From positions 55,256,093 to 55,320,092 of the forward strand of contig OX637392.1 in NCBI GenBank assembly GCA_951799425.1: DNA of 64,000 nucleotides, read 5' to 3'. The position numbers were made by a program, and so were the translations under genes. Source of the DNA: Ilex aquifolium. Lineage: Eukaryota; Streptophyta; Magnoliopsida; Aquifoliales; Aquifoliaceae. The notes beneath the pieces were generated by a model that was not told where the DNA came from, did no database searches, and saw nothing but the letters and a program-made list of their open reading frames with translations. Positions 38,605 to 51,521 of this stretch are shown piece by piece; within the stretch, counting starts at the first letter, position 1, and every line of letters starts with the position of its first letter.

Positions 38605-40143
38605 GGTGGTATTGGGTTACCAGTGGTAGCATGTAAATATTTGTGTTTTCCTTTCAACGCCGGTGATGTGTCCTCCTTGGGTTGGTTTGGTTTGGTTTGG
38701 TTTGGTTTTCAATGGTATTGTGTTATGTTTCCTAGTTAAATTAAACCAGTGTGAGGCTAATTAAGTAAGAACACTGTGAGTTTGGCTAAGGTGTTGAACA
38801 CTGTGATCTATGTTATTAAATAAGTTGAATGTGGTTGTTGTTTTGATATATTATTGTATTGGAGTGTAATTATCAGTGGGGCAACTTCATGATTATCCTT
38901 GGGCATTAAAAAATTAGGTTTTAGGATAAAGTAGGCATTGGTCCATGTCCCACATGAAATCAATTATTAGAGTGCAGCATTTTGTAAGCAAGCATACATG
39001 GTATAGTTTGATAGTTTGGTACATTTTGTAAACATACTTACTGACCCTTTTTTTTTGGCAAAAATATTGTAATTTAATAAATAAGTTCAAGAAACTCTTA
39101 ATTGACCTCTTAATAATTAGCTAGGGTAAATTACAATAATTTCATATATATTTTATTTTATTGTTTTATAATATTCGTGACTAAACTAAAAATTTAACGG
39201 TTAAAACAATTCCTTACATACTAAGTTTTTGAATTTTTTAATTTTTTATGGATACCATAGAGCTATTCAGTACATATCTGCTATATATAAATTTAGAAGT
39301 TTATGTTACAGGAGAGAAAATATTTGGTACCATATTATTATTACTAATTTAATGATTTTTTTAAAATTTTTTGTAATAACTTGCAAATAATCTTAAAAAC
39401 TTTTAAGTTCGATTTTAAATAAATTTAAAAAATTGTAACTCAAATCTTAATTTAGAGGTACGGTATTAAAATTTGGAAGTACGATAACGGAATTGACACA
39501 GCAAAGGGAAAAAAATACCTGGGTTTGTCATCAGGACACTCTGATATGAGGAACTCATCCTATGCACGGTCATGTCCTCTAGCTATTCATAGTGTAGCGA
39601 AGGTAAATGGTCCATCCCATTAAGTCTTTAAAGTGGCATCATGGGAACGAGGCCATCCGCTCCCCCCTAAACACTCCTTACAGTGGATTAGCACATACCA
39701 TTCTCGTAAGCTCCCAGATAGAATTGGATCTCGTGGAGAGCTATTCGTCTCTGTCACCTGCAATATAGTTCTCAAATCCTGCAAGTTCCTTCTGTTACAG
39801 ATGAACATTCAATCAATCCAAGAGGGAGGGGTAATCAGAAGAACACACGAGCATCCAAGTAACACATTTTAACATCCTTTTAAGCAAGATGTATGAATAC
39901 TTGATTTAGATAGACAACGAATTCAAGTTGTACTTAGATACAAGCAATAACCTTTTTTCGGACTCCTAAAACCATATTACTATTTTGTTTGGTACTCCAA
40001 TTTCCCACAACCCTCAATTTCCAAAAGAAAATATACATAACATTCAATCAGGATTAATAAATACTGCAGAATTTTCTTTTAAAATTATATTTTCACACAT
40101 CTTACAAGAAGATGATGTAACGCCTTGTCCTTTCATTGATTCA
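38605..40143. other. Convergent spacer between DRM1 and RING1
   Basis: DRM1 (plus) and RING1 (minus) converge here, so both 3' UTRs lie in this spacer. It holds a TTTGG microsatellite (38682-38707) and AT-rich DNA with TAAAATTT-type repeats. A block at about 39540-39850 is noticeably richer in GC than its surroundings, with overlapping ORFs on both strands (39620-39808 minus, 39633-39872 plus) that I cannot identify. Confidence 0.5.
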
Positions 40144-43100
40144 TCACGAGTTTCCTAATCGTGTCAACTTTTGCCGGAATGCCAGAAGCTGAAAACAGCA
40201 CGGAGAATATTATGAGCTAAAAACAAGTACTAATTATTTAAAAGTAAGAAACAGAAACTCTCCACAGATCATTTGAATAACAACAAATCTGTGTTTGCAT
40301 GGATTGTCGTGATCGAGTGTTTATTGTAAACTTCAACATAGATGTGCATGAGTTCCAGCAAGAATGTAAGTTATACCCTCTCGAAGAGAGCTTACCACAT
40401 TTCTCTGCCTAAAATTGAACCTAGCTTGAAGTCCCACCAAGGTTTCATGTTCTTCCAATGCATGCAATTCATCTTTGCATGGATCCATACTTCTGCACCT
40501 GGAGATCAAAACACTCGAGGAGGTTGAGGGGTTGAGATTGGATTGAAACTCTTTTACCAACAACATTTCAACTTCATCAGCTGGCATGGAAGTCTGGATA
40601 GCAACATACTGCATGGAGACGTGCATTTAATAAGCAATTCTGGTATTGGTCGACAAAAGCCTCTCACTTAACATAAAGTATGATAAATCAAAATTAAGAA
40701 TCAGGGTGGAAGTAAATTTCACCTGGCATATATGTTTAACTGATAAAGTGGGCCTGCAGCAGAGATAGGGCCGCTGCAAATTGGGTATTTTTTGTCCGTC
40801 CAAAGAAACAAGCATAAGATGGATATCCAACTGAAACAATACGACGCAACACAGAATCCATGTAAGCACAGTCTGGGTAGGGCGCCCAAGAAGTAAACCG
40901 CCAGAAATGAGCTCACGGACACAACTGTCCTAAATGGGCAGAATAAAAAAAATATTTTGGCAACATTGTGCATGTTTGGAGATATGACTTAGATTATTTT
41001 CGTTGTTGCAACCAAAAATGCAGCTAACCATAAGATTAACAATTCCTTATGACAGCAAAGCCCATGAGCTCACCAACCAAAAGATGTATATAATAATTAC
41101 CACATTCTCATTTTCCTCTGAACTTCGGAGACAATCAATCAGCTTGGAGAGGCGACTGTTCCTGCCATGCTTGCCATTGCCACCACTCAAATTGCCATGT
41201 CGGGTGTGACTCCGCATGCCACCTTTACCCCAGACAAGCATCTCTGAGCTGCCGACAAGCCCAGCAGACACACCCACGGATTCTCTATTCATTTCAGCAT
41301 CATTATCATCACAGCCTCCATCTGCACTGGCTGCTCCCGAAGAAATCTGAGAAAACCGAGCTCCTCCCCATCTTTTGTATCTTTTTGGTTTGAATTCTAT
41401 GTGCTCATCAGCGGAAGACGAATCCTTACCTGCATCGTGACCATTAGTATCCTCATCATCATCATCAGATTCTTGGTGCTCGGCAGCTCGATGGTTTCTC
41501 CTTCCCCTCAAATTACGATAACTTCCCTGTGATGTTCTTACAAATGCAGCTGCTGTGGCCCTAGCAGTCCGTTTCCTACCCAGTGCTTCTGTTTGTCGTC
41601 GAAGTGTCTGGGCAATTGAGGCTTGGATCTGTGCAATCAACTCAAAAATTAGCGCGCAAGCAACACAGTAAAAGAAAATGGAAAAAGCAATGAGCAAACA
41701 TATGATTGGGCTGTGAACAGTTCAGTGGCCTTCATTTTTGGTTCCTGCAACCATCTGTGTAAAATGCATTTCAAAAGATACAGGCTCCGATTACTTAACC
41801 TGTTCTACAGGCAAACATTCGAAAGATGATCCCGATAAAAAACAAATGCATTCATTTCCCACAGCTGCTCATTATAGTTCTGCCCGTTGTCATTCACAAG
41901 AGGGTCATGTCATTCGGTCGGGCAAAGAAAGGCCAGAACAATTCACTTGTTTTGCATTTTTCAGTGAAATGCATCATCCTCCATAAACTGTTTTGGCACA
42001 CTGCAGATGCAAACTCTGGGAACCATGGAAGATATAGAACCATGTACCTAAACAATACTATAAATATCTAGAAGAATAAAGGACAGGATTGAAACTTGAA
42101 GACAAGTCACCTGCTTATTGCGAGCCTTCTCCTCTTCATGGAAAGCCAATTCCTGCAATGAAATATAAAGCAAGTGAGTGGTTGAAATGAAACAACAGTT
42201 CCGATAATCACTTTTCCATAGGAGATGAGAAGTTTGTCAATCTATACCTCCTCCTCATAGCTATCAATATCTGGATATAAAGCTGAAATGAGGGCATCAT
42301 AATTTGGATCATCTCGCAAAGATCGGCGACTAGCACAATGTGTTCGACAAGCAGGACACTCATTGTTCCTGCATTGATTTAAGATCAACAAGAGTATGAA
42401 GACAAAAATAATAGGTACAGTCAATAACGAAAGGGAAGCACAATACAGTACCCCAGACGCATAGACTTGTCAATGCATTCTCTGCAAAAACGATGGAGGC
42501 ATTCCATAACCGTTCTTGTCTTCCGAATAATCCCTAGCATACAACATTGTGAAGGCTGTTATTTCTACAGTTTTAGTATCGTACATAAATATGGAGGAAA
42601 AGGAATGGACTCAAGATTAGTTCTTGGCTTATATTTAAACAAATGGCAGAGCGGGCTCCAAAACTGCCCTAGTTTCAAATAGGGAGCAAGCTAAGGACAT
42701 TTACATGAAAGAGACTTCATATTTATTACCAGCCACATTTCAAATCACAAGCATGCAAGCTTCTATTGCATATTTTAGAATTTTTTAATGGTAACACTAT
42801 AATGCACTGGCCAACCGAGCAACCCACATTTTCTTATTAACTTTAGTCTCAGCTCCAATCAATTATTCTTTTTACATCAAGCACTGGAAAACAAGCCAAT
42901 CAAGGCCTTCAAATTTTCTTTTTTTCTTCTCGTGGAATCAAGACATAATCAAGTCAGTAGAAACTTGAAAGTCAAGAACCTTATGATAAAATAATTGTTG
43001 TTTTAATATGATTTTCAAACCCTTTTTTGCCTTTTCTAGTTTCCAAAACACACAACTTTTTATATATTTGAATGTTTAAGAGGAAAAAAAAAACCATTTA

Positions 43101-46100
43101 GTGGATCCATCAGAATTGAGGATCTTGACAAAATTCTAAGATAAGGAAAACAAAAATTATATTTTAAATCTTTAAAGTAGTACAATATGTCATTATCAAA
43201 CCAATAGGAACATAAAACTTTCGCATTTGGTAGCATTTAAATGAAAGCAAGGTAGTCTTAAAAGGAAACAATAATCATCCCCAATGCTACAACAGCACAG
43301 TAGATAGGCCCATGAAACAATTTGCTTTTAGGATGTCCGGGGACCAGGATTCTCTTTGGGGGACCAAACTCCATGTACATAAACTCATACCATTACCAAG
43401 AAATATATGCATAATTTTGTACTTAATCTCAATTGTTGGAGATTTTATTGGAGAATTTTCGACTTCCGAAATATTAAAATTAGTGAAAATTGAAGGCAAT
43501 GATTTATTATCTCATGAATTTGTACTATTTTTTCTCTTGGAGAATGTATCAATTGTAGAGATCTTTCCCATCTAAAACTATACAACAACTTGAAATCACT
43601 TGAATTTCATGAAATTACACCACTCTAAAGAAAAGAAAAGACGCTCGTAAAATTATTCAACTTAAAAAGTGTTAAGAACGGGTGTTCCACTTTACTAAGA
43701 TACAAAAAAAACACCACCTACAAATCGAATCTAATATTTAGAAAGATAAAAACAACAGACAAGTAACAACATATTGTTCAACATCATTTCCTCAATATTT
43801 CACTACCGAGAGCTTTTAAGTCCTTGAACTAGAACTTTCCTATTGTTCTGTGGCGGATTTGGGTGATAACAAAAGAATAAAAAATTATGATAGACATATA
43901 ATACTTGATTAGTAGTACAATATTATATTAAAAACAAGCAGTATTTGTGTGAAAGAAAAAAAAAATTACTACTTCGAAATCTGTCATCGGGTGTGGGAGG
44001 CCAATACACTACTCAGAGATGGATTAATAGTAGTATACATATAGGTGTTTTGAAAAGTACCCCTAGTCCCCTGAACAGTTCCATCATTGCTGGGGACAAA
44101 AAAGTATGAGGATAAAATGTTGTCTTGCATGGAATTAGACATTTAACTTGCATTTCTTTGTCTGAAGTTTCACTAACATCCAATAAAAGAAGTTCAAACT
44201 TCATTGAAGCAACTTAATTTACATGACACGAAGGAGATACAAGATCAATTTAGCAAAGAAAACAACAACTAAAAGGCCTGATAACCTACACCAGTTTGTT
44301 TTACATGAATACGAAGAGGAAGTTGTTTGAAAGATATAACATATTAAAAATATGCACATTAAATTTCTAAGTTTCACTTAGAAGCATGATGTCATTAGCA
44401 GACCCATACCAGCTTAGAAGATTTACTTGAAATATTTAGAAGAAAGAAAGGGATTCAAACTAATTGTAGAGCCCCCGTATATATAATCAAAAATAAAGGT
44501 ACAATAAGGGTAAAATAAGGAAAACCCTAACAAATTAGGAAATAACTCCAAACTAGGTAAAATAAGGAAAACCCTAACAAATTAGGAAATAACTCCAAAC
44601 TAGGAAATAACTCCAACACTCCCCCTCAAGCTAGGCGCAAAAATGTCAATTAAGCCAAGCTTGACAACGGAGTCCCGAAGAATGGATAAAGTGACAGGTT
44701 TGGTAAAAACATCTGCAACCTGATCACTGATCCCCACAAACGATGGAGTGACAATACCACTGCTAACCTTCTCTCGAAGAAACTAGGTAAAATACTAGCA
44801 TGTAAGCTAGGAACAGATAAATACAAATCCATCTCTCTCATGTCCCCTGATAATAATTCTCTTGGTACTCAGGTCCTATAGTGGTGGCAGTAGCAGAAGT
44901 CGGACCCTGAGAAGTCAGAGTGGATATAAGTATATCCAATCGGGATGTGATAGCATCCATATCACTCTGCCAAGGAGGAACAGTAGGAGCAGCAACAGGA
45001 ACAACGGTAGTAGGTAGTGGTATTTCAGAAATAGCAGCAGTACGGCCGCAAGGAGACGGCTTAAGCTCCAGATGGAGCTTCCAACAAGTAGCCCTGAGAT
45101 GTCCTGGTCGGCCACAATAATCACACTGACGAGAATCCCCCTGTCTGCACTGGTCTGGGGCGCCCTAACGGCGCTGGTCAAACATAAAGGTGGAAGTACC
45201 AATAGAGGTCTCAACGGTAGAGGTGTCAACAGTAGGGGTCTCAAATCCCTCAGTAGTACTCATAGCAACAATAATACTAGGGCACCCGTGACAGAAAAAC
45301 AACTCTAAAATATCACGGTGCCCAAATAATCAAGTCACGGTGCCCAGAAATTCAGAAAATATAAAAGTGATCTACTGCATCAAAAACAGATCAACGAAGA
45401 GTGCGAAGAACGAAGCCCACTCAACAAAAAACGCGACCCGACAGCGGGCTGATGAGTGGGCTGGTCAGTGACCCATCACCGACTGCCTTACAATCAGACC
45501 AGTCCAGCAAACAGCATCACCGACTCAACAAATAGATTAAACAAACCAACAACGTGACGAATCCTCAATGCACAAAACCAACAACGGCCCAAATTAACAA
45601 AAGAATAGACAAACCAAAAGTAGACAAAATCAACAAACCCAAAGGATTGGGGTTGTCCAACAAAGAGAAACTAATAGCCCAAGAGAGAGAAGCCCAAATC
45701 AGACAAAGAGAAGAAGAAAAGTCAAACCAATAGCCTCAACCAGCAGTAGCCAAAATCAACAAACCCTAGTAATTAGGATTTCTTACCTTGCAACGACTAG
45801 TTCAGCGAGGAAGACCAAACAAAGAGAAACACTAGCAGAAGAGAGGAGACAGCCAACGCCAAACAATCCAAAGTTCGTCACAAATCAACTCAACAACTTT
45901 GCAAATCAAATACCCATAACTGTCAAATTCGGCACTGTTCACCGCGCGTGAACAGTACTTCGGCACTGTTCACGGTGCGTGAACAGTACTTCGGCACTGT
46001 TCACGGTGCGTGAACAGTACTTAGGTACTGTTCACAACCCTTAGAACCTCAAAAAATCAGCAACCCTAATCCAAGAATATATTCTTTCTCCAACTAAATT

Positions 46101-49100
46101 ACTGTGGTGCTACAATATATTTTGGGATCGAAACCATGCTCTGATACCAACTTGAAATATTTAGAAGAAAGAAAGGGATTCAAACCAATTGTAGAGCCCC
46201 CGTATATATAATCAAAAATAAAGGTACAATAAAGGTAAAATAAGGAAAACCCTAACAAATTAGGAAATAACCCAAAACTAGGAAATAACTCCAACAGATT
46301 TCTAGGTCCACATTTCAGCAGTGGATTGTTTAATTTCATATATTATGATAAGGAACAAAGTTAATTGAAAACACCAGAAGAAATACACAGCTTAATCATA
46401 AAGACCTTAAAAGACAATAAGAAGAGTAGAAGGCTTTGGTTGTTCTTGAGTTAACTTCAATGGGGATAACATGGGCAGGAGAGGTTGTCGTGTATGAGTT
46501 TTATGCAAAAGATGGTCATCAACCAATGCAGCTAGGATATTATTAGGTAAACTCTGGCCTGGTAACAACATTTATTAGCTACCATGATCCCTATATTATG
46601 GCATTGATAGTATGTGCCAAAGGATATCAAACTTGAAGCCTACAATTATCAGCAAGATGTTTGCAATGCCACTGAGATCTCCATATCAGGAGCTAACATC
46701 AGAGCAAAATAGCTTCAAATGAATGATTCTTATAAAAGATATGCCATCATAGAAAAGATAGCATGCAGCACTTACATGTCCAAGCTTAAAAGGGTTTGTA
46801 ACGAAATACCAATGAAGATAGAGCCTCTCTAAAGCAGTTCATAAAAAGGTTTTCCTTCCTCGGAGGAAAAGGAAACAGAGAAAGAGGTTGAAAAATTGTT
46901 TCATGGTTGTTTTAAAAAACTATTTTCAGAAAATTGAGTTTACAACGATCAATTGTTGGGAAAAATCACAAAGATATTTTATGTTTTTGTTTTTGTTTTC
47001 CACTCAAAATCTCCACTATGATCAGAAACGTTTCTAGCTGAGTTTGTATCTGAAAGCTCACCCATCATCAGCTGGTATCCCTATGATGAATTATTTCTTG
47101 GAGAACATCAAATCAGTTCCCAAAACCACGGTCACTAGTTATGAAGTATCAATCTTGATAAACAAAAGGCATAGATTAAAGAAATGAAAATCCAAATAAG
47201 TACCTAGACAAATTGGGCACTGTACTTCCTTGCGAATTTCTGCCAATTTCACAAGAATAAATCTGCAGACAAACAGCACCACAAACAAAATTAGCACTTC
47301 TTGCAATCTTCTAATGGGAGATGATCGAGAATTGTGACACGTCAATACACACAAAAATATGACAGAATAAGGACAACCACAGAAGCCTAGCACAAACCAG
47401 TAGGAGTGCCTTATCAGACTAATCTGAATGAAGGAGTAATCTGATGTGGTACCCACTTATTGAATGGATTGAGATTTTCATGTATAATAAAAAACGAAGG
47501 ATAATCTCAGAAAAGAAAAAAAGACTTTGCAGCAGATGTGTTTCTGGGTAATCCCACAGCTTGCCTTGGAGAAGGATTCTAAACAGAGGAAATCAAATTC
47601 AACCATTATACCAAACATAAACTTTTGACATGAAGGGCACCTGCGAACCAAAAGTCACTTGAGACGTCCATGTAAGTTGCCAATAACATCACCAACTAAA
47701 ATGCCTTCTTAAATTTAGCAAACTTGGTTTGTCATTTATATTATGTTTCAACATGAGGACAATAAAGCAAAATTTTAAAGAAATTAATTAGATACAAAGT
47801 AGATATCATATGATAACACGTCTTCCACAAAATGGGTGATTTCTCCTGATCTGGTATTTTTTTTTTTTGATAAAAAACAAATACGTTATATTAAAAGAAA
47901 ATTAAAAGTACATTGAACAAGTTGGATAAGAAATCCAACCAATGAAAACTCCTGGAAGTGCAATTGCTTCAACTAATAGCAGAAACTAGTGCAAGTTTAC
48001 CACAACCATACATAAGAGACAGACAATTGGTGAAAGTTTGTACCCCATATCAGATGATTAGAACCCCCAGTATCAGCTTATAAGGTAAAGAGGCATCACT
48101 ACTATTAGCCGATTGAGTTTGAGTTGGATAATCTAATATGGTATTAGAGCTAGGCTTTAGGCGGTCAGTGGATTCTTACAATTTGAATTTTCCGGCATGC
48201 ATATTCATCGAGACTGTGTAGCCAACCACAACGGTGAACTATGCAGAATATGAATGCAAAACACTTTTGCGCACAGAGAGAAAGATTCAAATTGGTTGAA
48301 ACTGAACATCAGAGTTTGAGGCTGCAGGTTTTTTGGTTAAGATCATAGTGCCCTAAAGCTTTTACATGTGAACATTGCATTAAATGTTTGCGTCACCCAT
48401 GGCATGGAAGGACGGATTATAACTTGGTGATTTTCTTCATTAAGGCAACAAGAATACATTTTTCAAATGTTCTCCGATAAAGAACTCATCCATATGGTAA
48501 AACACACCCACACACATGGAGACATTATTTCCATCGTGAACACAATTTGCACAAAGGGCATACTAACTACTTTGGGCGATGACCACACTGACTCTAAGAA
48601 ACCACAAATGGTCACTTCATAGATAGCCTAGGCGTTAAGACTCAACAACAGTAGAAGCCCACAAATTCACCAAAAGCAATTGAATGAAACAATACATCCC
48701 ATTTGAATTTATATAGGTATAATAAGGCAGGCAATTGAATCCTTAAAAAATGTTACTCTACAACTCTTTTAGCTTGAGCGAGTGCAATTTATATCATACT
48801 TGCTCGGGCAAGTCATTTTTTGCGCTTGCTCTAACAAGGATAGTTCTGCAAGGTGATTGCTCTGGCCTTACTACCTTTGCCTTTTCCTTTTTAGTCATAT
48901 GAGTGAGCACACTTAGTAATGTTATTTTGTTTGGATAAAATCACATTGCCGAAGTTGGTACAAACCTACAGCTCAAATCTGCTGCAATTAGCTCTTCAGC
49001 TCACCTCAACTCAACTTAGCACCAAATGTTTGGGAAGGTCAGGCATATAGAAACCTAAAGTGGAACGCAAGTAATCAAACCGAAACTCAACCACCTTACA

Positions 49101-49533
49101 AGCCTGCAATAAAAAAGTCCTAAAAAGCACTGTTATGCGATCTCAAACCACATGACCAAATCAAAAAGCCAGGCTGCTACTATCCCACCAAAATTACAGA
49201 GGTGAACATGCATTGAGCAATTACGGCGAAAACCAAAACGATCACGACAACAAGAATACTACGATAACCTTCGTTGCATAACATTTTCCCAGATACAGAG
49301 AATGAAACAGCAATTATTTGTAAACACTCGAATACTCCGTCAACATGTACGGGGCTCTCTTCTACATTGCTTCGAATAAATGCAATAATCCAATCGGGCT
49401 AACAAACAAAGCATGCAGATCCCAAAATAAGCTAATTCATTCACACAACACACAGTTCTAAATTAAACCATCACCATTATACAGCGAAACATAAGAAAAT
49501 ATACATACACATTCACATATAGATAGAGCGTGA

Positions 49534-49595
<62 letters not shown>

Positions 49596-49911
49596 GAGCG
49601 TACTCATCTTTATCTCCGCCGCTAGACGTGTGGCTTCCATCTGAATCAGAGAGGTATAGAAGATGAAGAGTGAGAACAAGAACAGAACAACAATCAAATT
49701 TCACATGAAAAGTTGAATGAAACTCTGAAGTCGAGATATCATTTAGAACTGAGTGTTTAATCGAAGCTATCGAGCACGATATATGCGTACCATCTCCATC
49801 TTCGCCTTGTTCGCCGTGGTTTAGATATCGTTGCAGCAAATCATCATTCGCCTCCAGTGGCGGAGGAGAAAGATGAGAAGGCGGCTCGTACGAACGCTTC
49901 TGCGCAGGCAT
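40144..49911 (-). CDS. RING1: RING1-type E3 ubiquitin ligase of Polycomb complex PRC1
   Basis: Ten exons: 49911-49791, 49640-49604, 47262-47204, 42533-42452, 42368-42248, 42152-42111, 41628-41101, 40830-40723, 40608-40396 and 40188-40144. They encode 451 residues in one frame. The C3HC4 RING finger spans C68-P-I-C71, C84-L-H86-R-F-C89, C92 and C104-P-A-C107. It is followed by the RING1-typical [20 protein letters not shown]. Residues 155-330 are basic then acidic and low in complexity. Residues about 331-450 form the C-terminal RAWUL/ubiquitin-like domain ([20 protein letters not shown]). In plants RING1A/B monoubiquitinate histone H2A and bind LHP1, EMF1 and BMI1 in the nucleus to silence developmental genes. 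The start methionine lies in the same MPA context I recall for homologues. A copia-derived element sits in intron 3, which cuts the RING coding region after CPICLG. Confidence 0.95.
42534..47203 (-). other. 4.7-kb intron 3 of RING1
   Basis: The intron splits the RING finger codons and carries the deleted Copia element at 44425-46296. The remainder is AT-rich, with short ORFs (for example 43312-43575) lacking any family signature. Confidence 0.7.
44425..46296 (-). mobile_element. Internally deleted Ty1/Copia retrotransposon in RING1 intron 3
   Basis: LTRs at 44425-44618 and 46150-46296 (coding-strand start TGTTGGAGTTATTTCC) are flanked by the 5-bp duplication GATTT (44420-44424, 46297-46301). 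On the minus strand a primer-binding site TGGTATCAGAGC (complementary to initiator tRNA-Met) follows the 5' LTR. A polypurine tract GAGGGGGAG precedes the 3' LTR. Between them remain a leader, a CCHC zinc knuckle ([14 protein letters not shown]) from gag, and the terminal RNase H tail ([12 protein letters not shown]). Protease, integrase and most of reverse transcriptase are gone. The 3' LTR is longer because about 47 bp is duplicated in tandem. It is non-autonomous and a sister of 51801-53631. Confidence 0.92.
47263..49603 (-). other. Intron 2 of RING1
   Basis: This 2.3-kb intron carries a GA/CT microsatellite (49552-49598) ending at its own donor site. A retroelement fragment lies at 47860-48155. 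No gene is seen. Confidence 0.65.
47860..48155. mobile_element. Retroelement fragments: poly-T-ended piece and LTR end with PBS-like site
   Basis: A T run followed by GATAAAAAACAAATACG (47861-47890) looks like the reverse of a LINE/SINE tail. At 48139-48150 TGGTATTAGAGC, preceded by TTGGATAATCTAATA, resembles the end of an LTR plus tRNA-Met primer-binding site, as in the TRIM at 59665. No second LTR was found. Confidence 0.35.
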
Positions 49912-50041
49912 TGACTCTTTTTTGTGGTGGCTGTGGCGGTGGCGGAGTGGGTGGACTAGAGAGAGAAAGGGAGGAGAAGGTGGAGGTGGAGGTGGTCGAG
50001 TTGCCTCCTCTTCTACTTCATCTCCGTGAGAGAGAGAGAAC

Positions 50042-50061
50042 GGGGGGGGGGGGGGGGGGGG
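50042..50061. repeat. 20-base G run upstream of RING1
   Basis: An uninterrupted G tract lies about 130 bp upstream of the RING1 ATG, flanked by GAGAGAGAG and GGTGGAGGTGG motifs. On the RING1 coding strand it is a C run. Length is likely to vary between individuals or through sequencing error. Confidence 0.9.
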
Positions 50062-50525
50062 ATGGGCAGAGGCCGTACCGTACGTCGTGGTCTTGACCGA
50101 ATTTCTTTATGTATTTCCATGCTACCCATACATGTATAGAGATGTATGTATGTATGTATGTATGGAGTGAGGAATGAATTTTTGAGGCAACAACGTATTT
50201 AAAAAATAATAATTATTCACTGGTTAATTAGCTGTATTATTATTATCAATTCTATTTTCATGTAATTTTAATTTTTTTTGAACTTAATGGTCCAATCCTT
50301 AATTTTAAAAATTCAAATACACTCATAATAACTAAATTTATTAACTAAATATTTATTATCGTTAGATTAATGGTGAATCATGCCATGGATCATTACTAAC
50401 GGTATCAATGACTTCGGTTAGTTAATTTGATAATAAATTTAGATATAGTAAAAGGGATGTAGAATGAATGTTTTTGTAGTAAGATTATGTAGAATTAGCT
50501 CAACATTTTTGTGGTTAAACATAAT

Positions 50526-50728
50526 TTTTTTTTTATTTAATAGTCAGGGATGTTCGGGTTAGCTCATACATATCTCGACTAATCCATTTTCATATCCAGT
50601 CAAAGATAGGGCATCTATGCGCAGAACTAAGGTATTCATGAGGGATAAATTTCTCATGGCCTCGCCCCAAATGATTACAAAAATTCGAATTCAGAATGTC
50701 TGAGTTTACAACTCATCTCCTATTTCTA
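50526..50728 (-). mobile_element. SINE copy, minus orientation
   Basis: Read on the minus strand it has GGATTAGTCGAGATATG, GCTAACCCGAACATCCCTGA and an A-rich tail ending at 50526. It aligns with the copies at 10110 and 11310. The 13-bp GGTTAAACATAAT directly after its tail recurs at 51046-51058. Confidence 0.65.
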
Positions 50729-50730
50729 GG

Positions 50731-51041
50731 CTTGTCAATAGATTAGATTCTAATTCGAATCGAAATTTGATATCTTATATTTCATGTATTCGAATTTGAA
50801 TATATCTATATCTAATAGGGTCATGATCCAATCTAAATTATTTATGTATTTTCATATAAATATTAAAAAAATTAAGTAATTATTTAAAAAAATTTAGTTA
50901 AAATTTAGGTATAATTTATTAAAATTTAATTAATTAAGTTATTCGAATTAAATTGGATTATCAAATCAGACTTTAAAATCAGATTCAGATTCGAGACCAT
51001 TCAAAATCCAATTCAAACTCAATCTGATTGACAGAGAACTA
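50731..51041. mobile_element. hAT-like segment with TAGGCTTGTCAATAG end
   Basis: The left end TAGGCTTGTCAATAGATTAG and right-end motif AATCTGATTGACAGAG are inverted. The interior is rich in GAATTCGAATC-type motifs. I found no 8-bp target duplication. Confidence 0.4.
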
Positions 51042-51521
51042 CCATGGTTAAACATAATGTTTTCCACCTCTATTGAAGTTGCTCGCAAAGAAACTCAAAT
51101 AAGATTTTGTTGAGTTCAGTTGCGATGAGAGAATGCAGTCCATTGGATACTTATTTCTTGATTAGCATATTGCACATTGTTTATATGTATTAATTTGAGC
51201 ACAACATCTATAGTGTAAAAGGCAATGGCCATTAGCAGTGGACACACATGAATGTGTATTAGGTGTATGTGTTTCACATGTCACACTCTGTTCAAATATT
51301 GTACAAGCTCACAAGGTTCAGTTCAGTCCCATGGATACTAACTCTTCCTTCACTATTCATCTCTTCTGACTGAGATCAGCTCAGACAGACCAAAAATGGG
51401 GTTGAAACACAATCCCAATTGCTGGTGTTGCTGCTATGTTTGAAGGACTCAAAATTTGATTTCAGTTGCCATTGATGCTCTTTCTCCTTTTGCCCGGGAA
51501 TGAGTCGAAGTCAATAGATGA

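Larger units (their letters stand above)
49912..51521. other. RING1 upstream region and DEG15 3' flank
   Basis: Both neighbouring genes are on the minus strand, so this holds the RING1 promoter and leader and the DEG15 3' UTR. Features: GA/CT tracts, a 20-base G run (50042-50061), a TATG microsatellite (50146-50164), a SINE copy and a hAT-like segment between two 13-bp direct repeats (50513-51058). No gene is visible. Confidence 0.6.

Noticed and set aside
44915-45244. 109-codon hydrophobic minus-strand ORF
   Set aside because: It is out of frame with the gag zinc knuckle of the Copia element; the true remnant is in another frame.
49458-49911. Continuation of the RING1 exon 1 ORF through the CT/GT repeat
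   Set aside because: The ORF runs through introns 1 and 2; the real exons end at consensus donors and join in frame.
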